Of a DNA stretch of 64,000 bases, positions 45,265 through 59,300 are shown in pieces. Origin of the DNA: Crossaster papposus (taxonomy: Eukaryota; Echinodermata; Asteroidea; Velatida; Solasteridae); assembly GCA_037893245.1 (NCBI GenBank), contig JBAIAA010000543.1, forward strand, positions 620,001 to 684,000, written 5' to 3'. A program made the translations under genes and the position numbers. The notes below the pieces were generated by a model, which saw only the letters and a program-made list of their open reading frames with translations, did not search any database and was not told the DNA's origin. Numbering within the stretch: position 1 is the stretch's first letter; each line of letters starts with the position of its first letter.

Positions 45265-48200
45265 ATCTACACCTCACTCAGCCTGCTCAGAAGGAACAGC
45301 AGAGATAGAAGACAGAGATAGAGTATATCCACGTGTCTCACTCACCTTGCTCAGAAGGAACAGCAGGGGTAGAATACAGAGATAGAGTATATCCACGTGT
45401 CTAACTCAGCCTACTCAGAAGGAACAGCAGAGGTAGAAGACAGAGATAGAGTATATCCACGTGTCTCACTCACCTTGATCAGAAGGAACAGCAGAGGTAG
45501 AAGACAGAGATAGATTATATCCTCGTGTCTCACTCAGCCTGCTCAGAAGGAACAGCAGAGGTAGAAGACAGAGATAGAGTATATCCACGTGTCTCACTCA
45601 GCCTGCTCAAAAGGAACAGCAGAGGTAGAAGACAGAGATAGAGTATATCCACGTGTCTGATCTACACCTCACTCAGCCTGCTCAGAAGGAACAGCAGAGG
45701 TAGAAGACAGAGATAGAGTATATCCACGTGTCTGATCTACACCTCACTCAGCCTGCTCAGAAGGAACAGCACAGGTAGAAGTCAGAGATAGAGTATATCC
45801 ACGTGTCTCACTCAGGCTGCTCAGACGGAACAGCAGAGGTAGAAGACAGATATAGAGTATATCCATGTGTCTGATCTACACCTCACTCAGCCTGCTCAGA
45901 AGGAACAGCAGAGATAGAAGACAGAGATAGAGTATATCCAAGTAGATCACTCAGCCTGCTCAGAAGGAACAGCAGAGGTAGAAGACAGAAATAGAGTATA
46001 CCCACGTGTCTCACTCACCTTGCTCAGAAGGAACAGCAGGGGTAGAAGACAGAGATAGAGTATATCCACGTGTCTCACTCAGCCTGCTCAGAAGGAACAG
46101 CAGAGGTAAAAGACAGAGATAGAGTATATCCACGTGTCTCACTCAGCCTGCTCAAAAGGAACAGCAGAGGTAGAAGACAGAGATAGAGTATATCCACGTG
46201 TCTGATCTACACCTCACTCAGCCTGCTCAGAAGGAACAGCAGAAGTAGAAGACAGAGATAGAGTATATCCACGTGTCTGATCTACACCTCACTCAGCCTG
46301 CTCAGAAGGAACAGCAGAGGTAGAAGACAGAGGTAGAGTATATCCACGTGTCTTACTCAGGCTGCTCAGACGGAACAGCAGAGGTAGAAGACAGATATAG
46401 AGTATATCCACGTGTCTGATCTACACCGCACCCAGCCTGCTCAGAAGGAACAGCAGAGGTAGAAGACAGAGATAGAGTATATCCACGTGTCTGATCTACA
46501 CCTCACTCAGCCTGCTCAGAAGGAACAGCAGAGCTAGAAGACAGAGATAGAGTATATCCACGTGCCTCACTCACCTTGCTCAGAAAGAACAGCAGGGGTA
46601 GAAGACAGAGATAGAGTATATCCACGTGTCTAACTCAGCCTACTCAGAAGGAACAGCAGAGATAGAAGACAGAGATAGAGTATATCCACGTGTCTCACTC
46701 AGCCTGCTCAGAAGGAACAGCAGAGGTAGAAGACAGAGCTAGTGTATATCCACGTGTCTGATCTACACCTCACTCAGGCTGCTCAAAAGGAACAGCAGAG
46801 GTAGAAGACAGAGATAGAGTATATCCACGTGTCTGATCTACACCTCACTCAACCTGCTCAGAAGGAACAGCAGAGGTAGAAGACAGAGATAGAGTATATC
46901 CACGTGTCTGATCTACACCTCACTCAACCTGCTCAGAAGGAACAGCAGAGGTAGAAGACAGAGATAGAGTATATCCACGTGTCTGATCTACACCTCACTC
47001 AGCCTGCTCAGAAGGAACAGCAGAGATAGAAGACAGAGATAGAGTATATCCACGTGTCTCACTCACCTTGCTCAGAAGGAACAGCAGGGGTAGAAGACAG
47101 AGATAGAGTATATCCACGTGTCTAACTCAGCCTACTCAGAAGGAACAGCAGAGGTAGAAGACAGAGATAGAGTATATCCACGTGTCTCACTCACCTTGAT
47201 CAGAAGGAACAGCAGAGGTAGAAGACAGAGATAGATTATATCCTCGTGTCTCACTCAGCCTGCTCAGAAGGAACAGCAGAGGTAAAAGACAGAGATAGAG
47301 TATATCCACGTGTCTCACTCAGCCTGCTCAAAAGGAACAGCAGAGGTAGAAGACAGAGATAGAGTATATCCACGTGTCTGATCTACACCTCACTCAGCCT
47401 GCTCAGAAGGAACAGCAGAAGTAGAAGACAGAGATAGAGTATATCCACGTGTCTGATCTACACCTCACTCAGCCTGCTCAAAAGGGAACAGCAGAGGTAG
47501 AAGACAGAGGTAGAGTATATCCACGTGTCTTACTCAGGCTGCTCAGACGGAACAGCAGAGGTAGAAGACAGATATAGAGTATATCCACGTGTCTGATCTA
47601 CACCTCACCCAGCCTGCTCAGAAGGAACAGCAGAGGTAGAAGACAGAGATAGAGTATATCCACGTGTCTGATCTACACCTCACTCAGCCTGCTCAGAAGG
47701 AACAGCAGAGCTAGAAGACAGAGATAGAGTATATCCACGTGCCTCACTCACCTTGCTCAGAAAGAACAGCAGGGGTAGAAGACAGAGATAGAGTATATCC
47801 ACGTGTCTAACTCAGCCTACTCAGAAGGAACAGCAGAGATAGAAGACAGAGATAGAGTATATCCACGTGTCTCACTCAGCCTGCTCAGAAGGAACAGCAG
47901 AGGTAGAAGACAGAGCTAGTGTATATCCACGTGTCTGATCTACACCTCACTCAGGCTGCTCAAAAGGAACAGCAGAGGTAGAAGACAGAGATAGAGTATA
48001 TCCACGTGTCTGATCTACACCTCACTCAACCTGCTCAGAAGGAACAGCAGAGGTAGAAGACAGAGATAGAGTATATCCACGTGTCTGATCTACACCTCAC
48101 TCAACCTGCTCAGAAGGAACAGCAGAGGTAGAAGACAGAGATAGAGTATATCCACGTGTCTGATCTACACCTCACTCAGCCTGCTCAGAAGGAACAGCAG

Positions 48201-49915
48201 AGATAGAAGACAGAGATAGAGTATATCCACGTGTCTCACTCACCTTGCTCAGAAGGAACAGCAGGGGTAGAATACAGAGATAGAGTATATCCACGTGTCT
48301 AACTCAGCCTACTCAGAAGGAACAGCAGAGGTAGAAGACAGAGATAGAGTATATCCACGTGTCTCACTCACCTTGATCAGAAGGAACAGCAGAGGTAGAA
48401 GACAGAGATAGATTATATCCTCGTGTCTCACTCAGCCTGCTCAGAAGGAACAGCAGAGGTAGAAGACAGAGATAGCGTATATCCACGTGTCTCACTCAGC
48501 CTGCTCAAAAGGAACAGCAGAGGTAGAAGACAGAGATAGAGTATATCCACGTGTCTGATCTACACCTCACTCAGCCTGCTCAGAAGGAACAGCAGAGGTA
48601 GAAGACAGAGATAGAGTATATCCACGTGTCTGATCTACACCTCACTCAGCCTGCTCAGAAGGAACAGCACAGGTAGAAGTCAGAGATAGAGTATATCCAC
48701 GTGTCTCACTCAGGCTGCTCAGACGGAACAGCAGAGGTAGAAGACAGATATAGAGTATATCCACGTGTCTGATCTACACCTCACTCAGCCTGCTCAGAAG
48801 GAACAGCAGAGATAGAAGACAGAGATAGAGTATATCCACGTGGATCACTTAGCCTGCTCAGAAGGAACAGCAGAGGTAGAAGACAGAGATAGAGTATACC
48901 CACGTGTCTCACTCACCTTGCTCAGAAGGAACAGCAGGGGTAGAAGACAGAGATAGAGTATATCCACGTGTCTAACTCAGCCTACTCAGAAGGAACAGCA
49001 GAGGTAGAAGACAGAGATAGAGTATATCCACGTGTCTCACTCACCTTGATCAGAAGGAACAGCAGAGGTAGAAGACAGAGATAGATTATATCCTCGTGTC
49101 TTACTCAGGCTGCTCAGACGGAACAGCAGAGGTAGAAGACAGAGATAGAGTATATCCACGTGTCTGATCTACACCTCACTCAACCTGCTCAGAAGGAACA
49201 GCAGAGGTAGAAGACAGAGATAGAGTATATCCACGTGTCTGATCTACACCTCACTCAGCCTGCTCAGAAGGAACAGCAGAGATAGAAGACAGAGATAGAG
49301 TATATCCACGTGTCTCACTCACCTTGCTCAGAAGGAACAGCAGGGGTAGAATACAGAGATAGAGTATATCCACGTGTCTAACTCAGCCTACTCAGAAGGA
49401 ACAGCAGAGGTAGAAGACAGAGATAGAGTATATCCACGTGTCTCACTCACCTTGATCAGAAGGAACAGCAGAGGTAGAAGACAGAGATAGATTATATCCT
49501 CGTGTCTCACTCAGCCTGCTCAGAAGGAACAGCAGAGGTAGAAGACAGAGATAGAGTATATCCACGTGTCTCACTCAGCCTGCTCAAAAGGAACAGCAGA
49601 GGTAGAAGACAGAGATAGAGTATATCCACGTGTCTGATCTACACCTCACTCAGTCTGCTCAGAAGGAACAGCAGAGGTAGAAGACAGAGATAGAGTATAT
49701 CCACGTGTCTGATCTACACCTCACTCAGCCTGCTCAGAAGGAACAGCACAGGTAGAAGTCAGAGATAGAGTATATCCACGTGTCTCACTCAGGCTGCTCA
49801 GACGGAACAGAAGAGGTAGAAGACAGATATAGAGTATATCCACGTGTCTGATCTACACCTCACTCAGCCTGCTCAGAAGGAACAGCAGAGATAGAAGACA
49901 GAGATAGAGTATATC

Positions 49916-51541
49916 CACGTGGATCACTCAGCCTGCTCAGAAGGAACAGCAGAGCTAGAAGACAGAGATAGAGTATACCCACGTGTCTCACTCACCTTGC
50001 TCAGAAGGAACAGCAGGGGTAGAAGACAGAGATAGAGTATATCCACGTGTCTAACTCAGCCTACTCAGAAGGAACAGCAGAGGTAGAAGACAGAGATAGA
50101 GTATATCCACGTGTCTCACTCACCTTGATCAGAAGGAACAGCAGAGGTAGAAGACAGAGATAGATTATATCCTCGTGTCTCACTCAGCCTGCTCAGAAGG
50201 AACAGCAGAGGTAAAAGACAGAGATAGAGTATATCCACGTGTCTCACTCAGCCTGCTCAAAAGGAACAGCAGAGGTAGAAGACAGAGATAGAGTATATCC
50301 ACGTGTCTGATCTACACCTCACTCAGCCTGCTCAGAAGGAACAGCAGAAGTAGAAGACAGAGATAGAGTATATCCACGTGTCTGATCTACACCTCACTCA
50401 GCCTGCTCAAAAGGGAACAGCAGAGGTAGAAGACAGAGGTAGAGTATATCCACGTGTCTTACTCAGGCTGCTCAGACGGAACAGCAGAGGTAGAAGACAG
50501 ATATAGAGTATATCCACGTGTCTGATCTACACCTCACCCAGCCTGCTCAGAAGGAACAGCAGAGGTAGAAGACAGAGATAGAGTATATCCACGTGTCTGA
50601 TCTACACCTCACTCAGCCTGCTCAGAAGGAACAGCAGAGCTAGAAGACAGAGATAGAGTATATCCACGTGCCTCACTCACCTTGCTCAGAAAGAACAGCA
50701 GGGGTAGAAGACAGAGATAGAGTATATCCACGTGGATCACTCAGCCTGCTCAGAAGGAACAGCAGAGGTAGAAGACAGAGATAGAGTATACCCACGTGTC
50801 TCACTCACCTTGCTCAGAAGGAACAGCAGGGGTAGAAGACAGAGATAGAGTATATCCACGTGTCTAACTCAGCCTACTCAGAAGGAACAGCAGAGGTAGA
50901 AGACAGAGATAGAGTATATCCACGTGTCTCACTCACCTTGATCAGAAGGAACAGCAGAGGTAGAAGACAGAGATAGATTATATCCTCGTGTCTCACTCAG
51001 CCTGCTCAGAAGGAACAGCAGAGGTAAAAGACAGAGATAGAGTATATCCACGTGTCTCACTCAGCCTGCTCAAAAGGAACAGCAGAGGTAGAAGACAGAG
51101 ATAGAGTATATCCACGTGTCTGATCTACACCTCACTCAGCCTGCTCAGAAGGAACAGCAGAAGTAGAAGACAGAGATAGAGTATATCCACGTGTCTGATC
51201 TACACCTCACTCAGCCTGCTCAAAAGGGAACAGCAGAGGTAGAAGACAGAGGTAGAGTATATCCACGTGTCTTACTCAGGCTGCTCAGACGGAACAGCAG
51301 AGGTAGAAGACAGATATAGAGTATATCCACGTGTCTGATCTACACCTCACCCAGCCTGCTCAGAAGGAACAGCAGAGGTAGAAGACAGAGATAGAGTATA
51401 TCCACGTGTCTGATCTACACCTCACTCAGCCTGCTCAGAAGGAACAGCAGAGCTAGAAGACAGAGATAGAGTATATCCACGTGCCTCACTCACCTTGCTC
51501 AGAAAGAACAGCAGAGGTAGAAGACAGAGATAGAGTATATC
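49916..51541. repeat. 813-bp tandem pair, first occurrence
   Basis: Two 813-bp segments, each starting at a cacgtggatcac unit (49916 and 50729). Each contains one caaaagggaac unit (50409 and 51222). Confidence 0.78.
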
Positions 51542-52097
51542 CACGTGTCTAACTCAGCCTACTCAGAAGGAACAGCAGAGGTAGAAGACAGAGATAGAGT
51601 ATATCCACGTGTCTCACTCACCTTGATCAGAAGGAACAGCAGAGGTAGAAGACAGAGATAGATTATATCCTCGTGTCTTACTCAGGCTGCTCAGACGGAA
51701 CAGCAGAGGTAGAAGACAGAGATAGAGTATATCCACGTGTCTGATCTACACCTCACTCAACCTGCTCAGAAGGAACAGCAGAGGTAGAAGACAGAGATAG
51801 AGTATATCCACGTGTCTGATCTACACCTCACTCAGCCTGCTCAGAAGGAACAGCAGAGATAGAAGACAGAGATAGAGTATATCCACGTGTCTGATCTACA
51901 CCTCACTCAGCCTGCTCAGAAGGAACAGCACAGGTAGAAGTCAGAGATAGAGTATATCCACGTGTCTCACTCAGGCTGCTCAGACGGAACAGAAGAGGTA
52001 GAAGACAGATATAGAGTATATCCACGTGTCTGATCTACACCTCACTCAGCCTGCTCAGAAGGAACAGCAGAGATAGAAGACAGAGATAGAGTATATC

Positions 52098-53723
52098 CAC
52101 GTGGATCACTCAGCCTGCTCAGAAGGAACAGCATAGGTAGAAGACAGAGATAGAGTATACCCACGTGTCTCACTCACCTTGCTCAGAAGGAACAGCAGGG
52201 GTAGAAGACAGAGATAGAGTATATCCACGTGTCTAACTCAGCCTACTCAGAAGGAACAGCAGAGGTAGAAGACAGAGATAGAGTATATCCACGTGTCTCA
52301 CTCACCTTGATCAGAAGGAACAGCAGAGGTAGAAGACAGAGATAGATTATATCCTCGTGTCTCACTCAGCCTGCTCAGAAGGAACAGCAGAGGTAAAAGA
52401 CAGAGATAGAGTATATCCACGTGTCTCACTCAGCCTGCTCAAAAGGAACAGCAGAGGTAGAAGACAGAGATAGAGTATATCCACGTGTCTGATCTACACC
52501 GCACTCAGCCTGCTCAGAAGGAACAGCAGAAGTAGAAGACAGAGATAGAGTATATCCACGTGTCTGATCTACACCTCACTCAGCCTGCTCAAAAGGGAAC
52601 AGCAGAGGTAGAAGACAGAGGTAGAGTATATCCACGTGTCTTACTCAGGCTGCTCAGACGGAACAGCAGAGGTAGAAGACAGATATAGAGTATATCCACG
52701 TGTCTGATCTACACCTCACCCAGCCTGCTCAGAAGGAACAGCAGAGGTAGAAGACAGAGATAGAGTATATCCACGTGTCTGATCTACACCTCACTCAGCC
52801 TGCTCAGAAGGAACAGCAGAGCTAGAAGACAGAGATAGAGTATATCCACGTGCCTCACTCACCTTGCTCAGAAAGAACAGCAGGGGTAGAAGACAGAGAT
52901 AGAGTATATCCACGTGGATCACTCAGCCTGCTCAGAAGGAACAGCAGAGGTAGAAGACAGAGATAGAGTATACCCACGTGTCTCACTCACCTTGCTCAGA
53001 AGGAACAGCAGGGGTAGAAGACAGAGATAGAGTATATCCACGTGTCTAACTCAGCCTACCCAGAAGGAACAGCAGAGGTAGAAGACGGAGATAGAGTATA
53101 TCCACGTGTCTCACTCACCTTGATCAGAAGGAACAGCAGAGGTAGAAGACAGAGATAGATTATATCCTCGTGTCTCACTCAGCCTGCTCAGAAGGAACAG
53201 CAGAGGTAAAAGACAGAGATAGAGTATATCCACGTGTCTCACTCAGCCTGCTCAAAAGGAACAGCAGAGGTAGAAGACAGAGATAGAGTATATCCACGTG
53301 TCTGATCTACACCTCACTCAGCCTGCTCAGAAGGAACAGCAGAAGTAGAAGACAGAGATAGAGTATATCCACGTGTCTGATCTACACCTCACTCAGCCTG
53401 CTCAAAAGGGAACAGCAGAGGTAGAAGACAGAGGTAGAGTATATCCACGTGTCTTACTCAGGCTGCTCAGACGGAACAGCAGAGGTAGAAGACAGATATA
53501 GAGTATATCCACGTGTCTGATCTACACCTCACCCAGCCTGCTCAGAAGGAACAGCAGAGGTAGAAGACAGAGATAGAGTATATCCACGTGTCTGATCTAC
53601 ACCTCACTCAGCCTGCTCAGAAGGAACAGCAGAGCTAGAAGACAGAGATAGAGTATATCCACGTGCCTCACTCACCTTGCTCAGAAAGAACAGCAGAGGT
53701 AGAAGACAGAGATAGAGTATATC
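52098..53723. repeat. 813-bp tandem pair, second occurrence
   Basis: The same 813-bp pair again (52098 and 52911), 2182 bp downstream of the first. A pair repeating as a pair means the doubled segment was itself duplicated. Confidence 0.78.
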
Positions 53724-54674
53724 CACGTGTCTAACTCAGCCTACTCAGAAGGAACAGCAGAGGTAGAAGACAGAGATAGAGTATATCCACGTGTCTCACT
53801 CACCTTGATCAGAAGGAACAGCAGAGGTAGAAGACAGAGATAGATTATATCCTCGTGTCTTACTCAGGCTGCTCAGACGGAACAGCAGAGGTAGAAGACA
53901 GAGATAGAGTATATCCACGTGTCTGATCTACACCTCACTCAACCTGCTCAGAAGGAACAGCAGAGGTAGAAGACAGAGATAGAGTATATCCACGTGTCTG
54001 ATCTACACCTCACTCAGCCTGCTCAGAAGGAACAGCAGAGATAGAAGACAGAGATAGAGTATATCCACGTGTCTCACTCACCTTGCTCAGAAGGAACAGC
54101 AGGGGTAGAATACAGAGATAGAGTATATCCACGTGTCTAACTCAGCCTACTCAGAAGGAACAGCAGAGGTAGAAGACAGAGATAGAGTATATCCACGTGT
54201 CTCACTCACCTTGATCAGAAGGAACAGCAGAGGTAGAAGACAGAGATAGATTATATCCTCGTGTCTCACTCAGCCTGCTCAGAAGGAACAGCAGAGGTAG
54301 AAGACAGAGATAGAGTATATCCACGTGTCTCACTCAGCCTGCTCAAAAGGAACAGCAGAGGTAGAAGACAGAGATAGAGTATATCCACGTGTCTGATCTA
54401 CACCTCACTCAGTCTGCTCAGAAGGAACAGCAGAGGTAGAAGACAGAGATAAAGTATATCCACGTGTCTGATCTACACCTCACTCAGCCTGCTCAGAAGG
54501 AACAGCACAGGTAGAAGTCAGAGATAGAGTATATCCACGTGTCTCACTCAGGCTGCTCAGACGGAACAGCAGAGGTAGAAGACAGATATAGAGTATATCC
54601 ACGTGTCTGATCTACACCTCACTCAGCCTGCTCAGAAGGAACAGCAGAGATAGAAGACAGAGATAGAGTATATC

Positions 54675-56300
54675 CACGTGGATCACTCAGCCTGCTCAGA
54701 AGGAACAGCAGAGGTAGAAGACAGAGATAGAGTATACCCACGTGTCTCACTCACCTTGCTCAGAAGGAACAGCAGGGGTAGAAGACAGAGATAGAGTATA
54801 TCCACGTGTCTAACTCAGCCTACTCAGAAGGAACAGCAGAGGTAGAAGACAGAGATAGAGTATATCCACGTGTCTCACTCACCTTGATCAGAAGGAACAG
54901 CAGAGGTAGAAGACAGAGATAGATTATATCCTCGTGTCTCACTCAGCCTGCTCAGAAGGAACAGCAGAGGTAAAAGACAGAGATAGAGTATATCCACGTG
55001 TCTCACTCAGCCTGCTCAAAAGGAACAGCAGAGGTAGAAGACAGAGATAGAGTATATCCACGTGTCTGATCTACACCTCACTCAGCCTGCTCAGAAGGAA
55101 CAGCAGAAGTAGAAGACAGAGATAGAGTATATCCACGTGTCTGATCTACACCTCACTCAGCCTGCTCAAAAGGGAACAGCAGAGGTAGAGGACAGAGGTA
55201 GAGTATATCCACGTGTCTTACTCAGGCTGCTCAGACGGAACAGCAGAGGTAGAAGACAGATATAGAGTATATCCACGTGTCTGATCTACACCTCACCCAG
55301 CCTGCTCAGAAGGAACAGCAGAGGTAGAAGACAGAGATAGAGTATATCCACGTGTCTGATCTACACCTCACTCAGCCTGCTCAGAAGGAACAGCAGAGCT
55401 AGAAGACAGAGATAGAGTATATCCACGTGCCTCACTCACCTTGCTCAGAAAGAACAGCAGGGGTAGAAGACAGAGATAGAGTATATCCACGTGGATCACT
55501 CAGCCTGCTCAGAAGGAACAGCAGAGGTAGAAGACAGAGATAGAGTATACCCACGTGTCTCACTCACCTTGCTCAGAAGGAACAGCAGGGGTAGAAGACA
55601 GAGATAGAGTATATCCACGTGTCTAACTCAGCCTACTCAGAAGGAACAGCAGAGGTAGAAGACAGAGATAGAGTATATCCACGTGTCTCACTCACCTTGA
55701 TCAGAAGGAACAGCAGAGGTAGAAGACAGAGATAGATTATATCCTCGTGTCTCACTCAGCCTGCTCAGAAGGAACAGCAGAGGTAAAAGACAGAGATAGA
55801 GTATATCCACGTGTCTCACTCAGCCTGCTCAAAAGGAACAGCAGAGGTAGAAGACAGAGATAGAGTATATCCACGTGTCTGATCTACACCTCACTCAGCC
55901 TGCTCAGAAGGAACAGCAGAAGTAGAAGACAGAGATAGAGTATATCCACGTGTCTGATCTACACCTCACTCAGCCTGCTCAAAAGGGAACAGCAGAGGTA
56001 GAAGACAGAGGTAGAGTATATCCACGTGTCTTACTCAGGCTGCTCAGACGGAACAGCAGAGGTAGAAGACAGATATAGAGTATATCCACGTGTCTGATCT
56101 ACACCTCACCCAGCCTGCTCAGAAGGAACAGCAGAGGTAGAAGACAGAGATAGAGTATATCCACGTGTCTGATCTACACCTCACTCAGCCTGCTCAGAAG
56201 GAACAGCAGAGCTAGAAGACAGAGATAGAGTATATCCACGTGCCTCACTCACCTTGCTCAGAAAGAACAGCAGAGGTAGAAGACAGAGATAGAGTATATC
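54675..56300. repeat. 813-bp tandem pair, third occurrence
   Basis: Third pair (54675 and 55488), 2577 bp after the second. Further single members follow at 56922, 58697, 60547 and 61648 with irregular spacing. Confidence 0.75.
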
Positions 56301-59300
56301 CACGTGTCTCACTCACCTTGATCAGAAGGAACAGCAGAGGTAGAAGACAGAAATAGATTATATCCTCGTGTCTCACTCAGCCTGCTCAGAAGGAACAGCA
56401 GAGGTAAAAGACAGAGATAGAGTATATCCACGTGTCTCACTCAGCCTGCTCAAAAGGATCAGCAGAGGTAGAAGACAGAGATAGAATATATCCACGTGTC
56501 TGATCTACACCTCACTCAGCCTGCTCAGAAGGAACAGCAGAAGTAGAAGACAGAGATAGAGTATATCCACGTGTCTGATCTACACCTCACTCAGCCTGCT
56601 CAAAAGGGAACAGCAGAGGTAGAAGACAGAGGTAGAGTATATCCACGTGTCTTACTCAGGCTGCTCAGACGGAACAGCAGAGGTAGAAGACAGATATAGA
56701 GTATATCCACGTGTCTGATCTACACCTCACCCAGCCTGCTCAGAAGGAACAGCAGAGGTAGAAGACAGAGATAGAGTATATCCACGTGTCTGATCTACAC
56801 CTCACTCAGCCTGCTCAGAAGGAACAGCAGAGCTAGAAGACAGAGATAGAGTATATCCACGTGCCTCACTCACCTTGCTCAGAAAGAACAGCAGGGGTAG
56901 AAGACAGAGATAGAGTATATCCACGTGGATCACTCAGCCTGCTCAGAAGGAACAGCAGAGGTAGAAGACAGAGATAGAGTATACCCACGTGTCTCACTCA
57001 CCTTGCTCAGAAGGAACAGCAGGGGTAGGAGACAGAGATAGAGTATATCCACGTGTCTAACTCAGCCTACTCAGAAGGAACAGCAGAGGTAGAAGACAGA
57101 GATAGAGTATATCCACGTGTCTCACTCACCTTGATCAGAAGGAACAGCAGAGGTAGAAGACAGAGATAGATTATATCCTCGTGTCTCACTCAGCCTGCTC
57201 AGAAGGAACAGCAGAGGTAAAAGACAGAGATAGAGTATATCCACGTGTCTCACTCAGCCTGCTCAAAAGGAACAGCAGAGGTAGAAGACAGAGATAGAGT
57301 ATATCCACGTGTCTGATCTACACCTCACTCAGCCTGCTCAGAAGGAACAGCAGAAGTAGAAGACAGAGATAGAGTATATCCACGTGTCTGATCTACACCT
57401 CACTCAGCCTGCTCAAAAGGGAACAGCAGAGGTAGAAGACAGAGGTAGAGTATATCCACGTGTCTTACTCAGGCTGCTCAGACGGAGCAGCAGAGGTAGA
57501 AGACAGATATAGAGTATATCCACGTGTCTGATCTACACCTCACCCAGCCTGCTCAGAAGGAACAGCAGAGGTAGAAGACAGAGATAGAGTATATCCACGT
57601 GTCTGATCTACACCTCACTCAGCCTGCTCAGAAGGAACAGCAGAGCTAGAAGACAGAGATAGAGTATATCCACGTGCCTCACTCACCTTGCTCAGAAAGA
57701 ACAGCAGGGGTAGAAGACAGAGATAGAGTATATCCACGTGTCTAACTCAGCCTACTCAGAAGGAACAGCAGAGATAGAAGACAGAGATAGAGTATATCCA
57801 CGTGTCTCACTCAGCCTGCTCAGAAGGAACAGCAGAGGTAGAAGACAGAGCTAGTGTATATCCACGTGTCTGATCTACACCTCACTCAGGCTGCTCAAAA
57901 GGAACAGCAGAGGTAGAAGACAGAGATAGAGTATATCCACGTGTCTGATCTACACCTCACTCAACCTGCTCAGAAGGAACAGCAGAGGTAGAAGACAGAG
58001 ATAGAGTATATCCACGTGTCTGATCTAAACCTCACTCAGCCTGCTCAGAAGGAACAGCAGAGATAGAAGACAGAGATAGAGTATATCCACGTGTCTCACT
58101 CACCTTGCTCAGAAGGAACAGCAGGGGTAGAATACAGAGATAGAGTATATCCACGTGTCTAACTCAGCCTACTCAGAAGGAACAGCAGAGGTAGAAGACA
58201 GAGATAGAGTATATCCACGTGTCTCACTCACCTTGATCAGAAGGAACAGCAGAGGTAGAAGACAGAGATAGATTATATCCTCGTGTCTCACTCAGCCTGC
58301 TCAGAAGGAACAGCAGAGGTAGAAGACAGAGATAGAGTATATCCACGTGTCTCACTCAGCCTGCTCAAAAGGAACAGCAGAGGTAGAAGACAGAGATAGA
58401 GTATATCCACGTGTCTGATCTACACCTCACTCAGCCTGCTCAGAAGGAACAGCAGAGGTAGAAGACAGAGATAGAGTATATCCACGTGTCTGATCTACAC
58501 CTCACTCAGCCTGCTCAGAAGGAACAGCACAGGTAGAAGTCAGAGATAGAGTATATCCACGTGTCTCACTCAGGCTGCTCAGACGGAACAGCAGAGGTAG
58601 AAGACAGATATAGAGTATATCCACGTGTCTGATCTACACCTCACTCAGCCTGCTCAGAAGGAACAGCAGAGATAGAAGACAGAGATAGAGTATATCCACG
58701 TGGATCACTTAGCCTGCTCAGAAAAAACAGCAGAGGTAGAAGACAGAGATAGAGTATACCCACGTGTCTCACTCACCTTGCTCAGAAGGAACAGCAGGGG
58801 TAGAAGACAGAGATAGAGTATATCCACGTGTCTAACTCAGCCTACTCAGAAGGAACAGCAGAGGTAGAAGACAGAGATAGAGTATATCCACGTGTCTCAC
58901 TCACCTTGATCAGAAGGAACAGCAGAGGTAGAAGACAGAGATAGATTATATCCTCGTGTCTCACTCAGCCTGCTCAGAAGGAACAGCAGAGGTAAAAGAC
59001 AGAGATAGAGTATATCCACGTGTCTCACTCAGCCTGCTCAAAAGGAACAGCAGAGGTAGAAGACAGAGATAGAGTATATCCACGTGTCTGATCTACACCT
59101 CACTCAGCCTGCTCAGAAGGAACAGCAGAAGTAGAAGACAGAGATAGAGTATATCCACGTGTCTGATCTACACCTCACTCAGCCTGCTCAAAAGGGAACA
59201 GCAGAGGTAGAAGACAGAGGTAGAGTATATCCACGTGTCTTACTCAGGCTGCTCAGACGGAACAGCAGAGGTAGAAGACAGATATAGAGTATATCCACGT

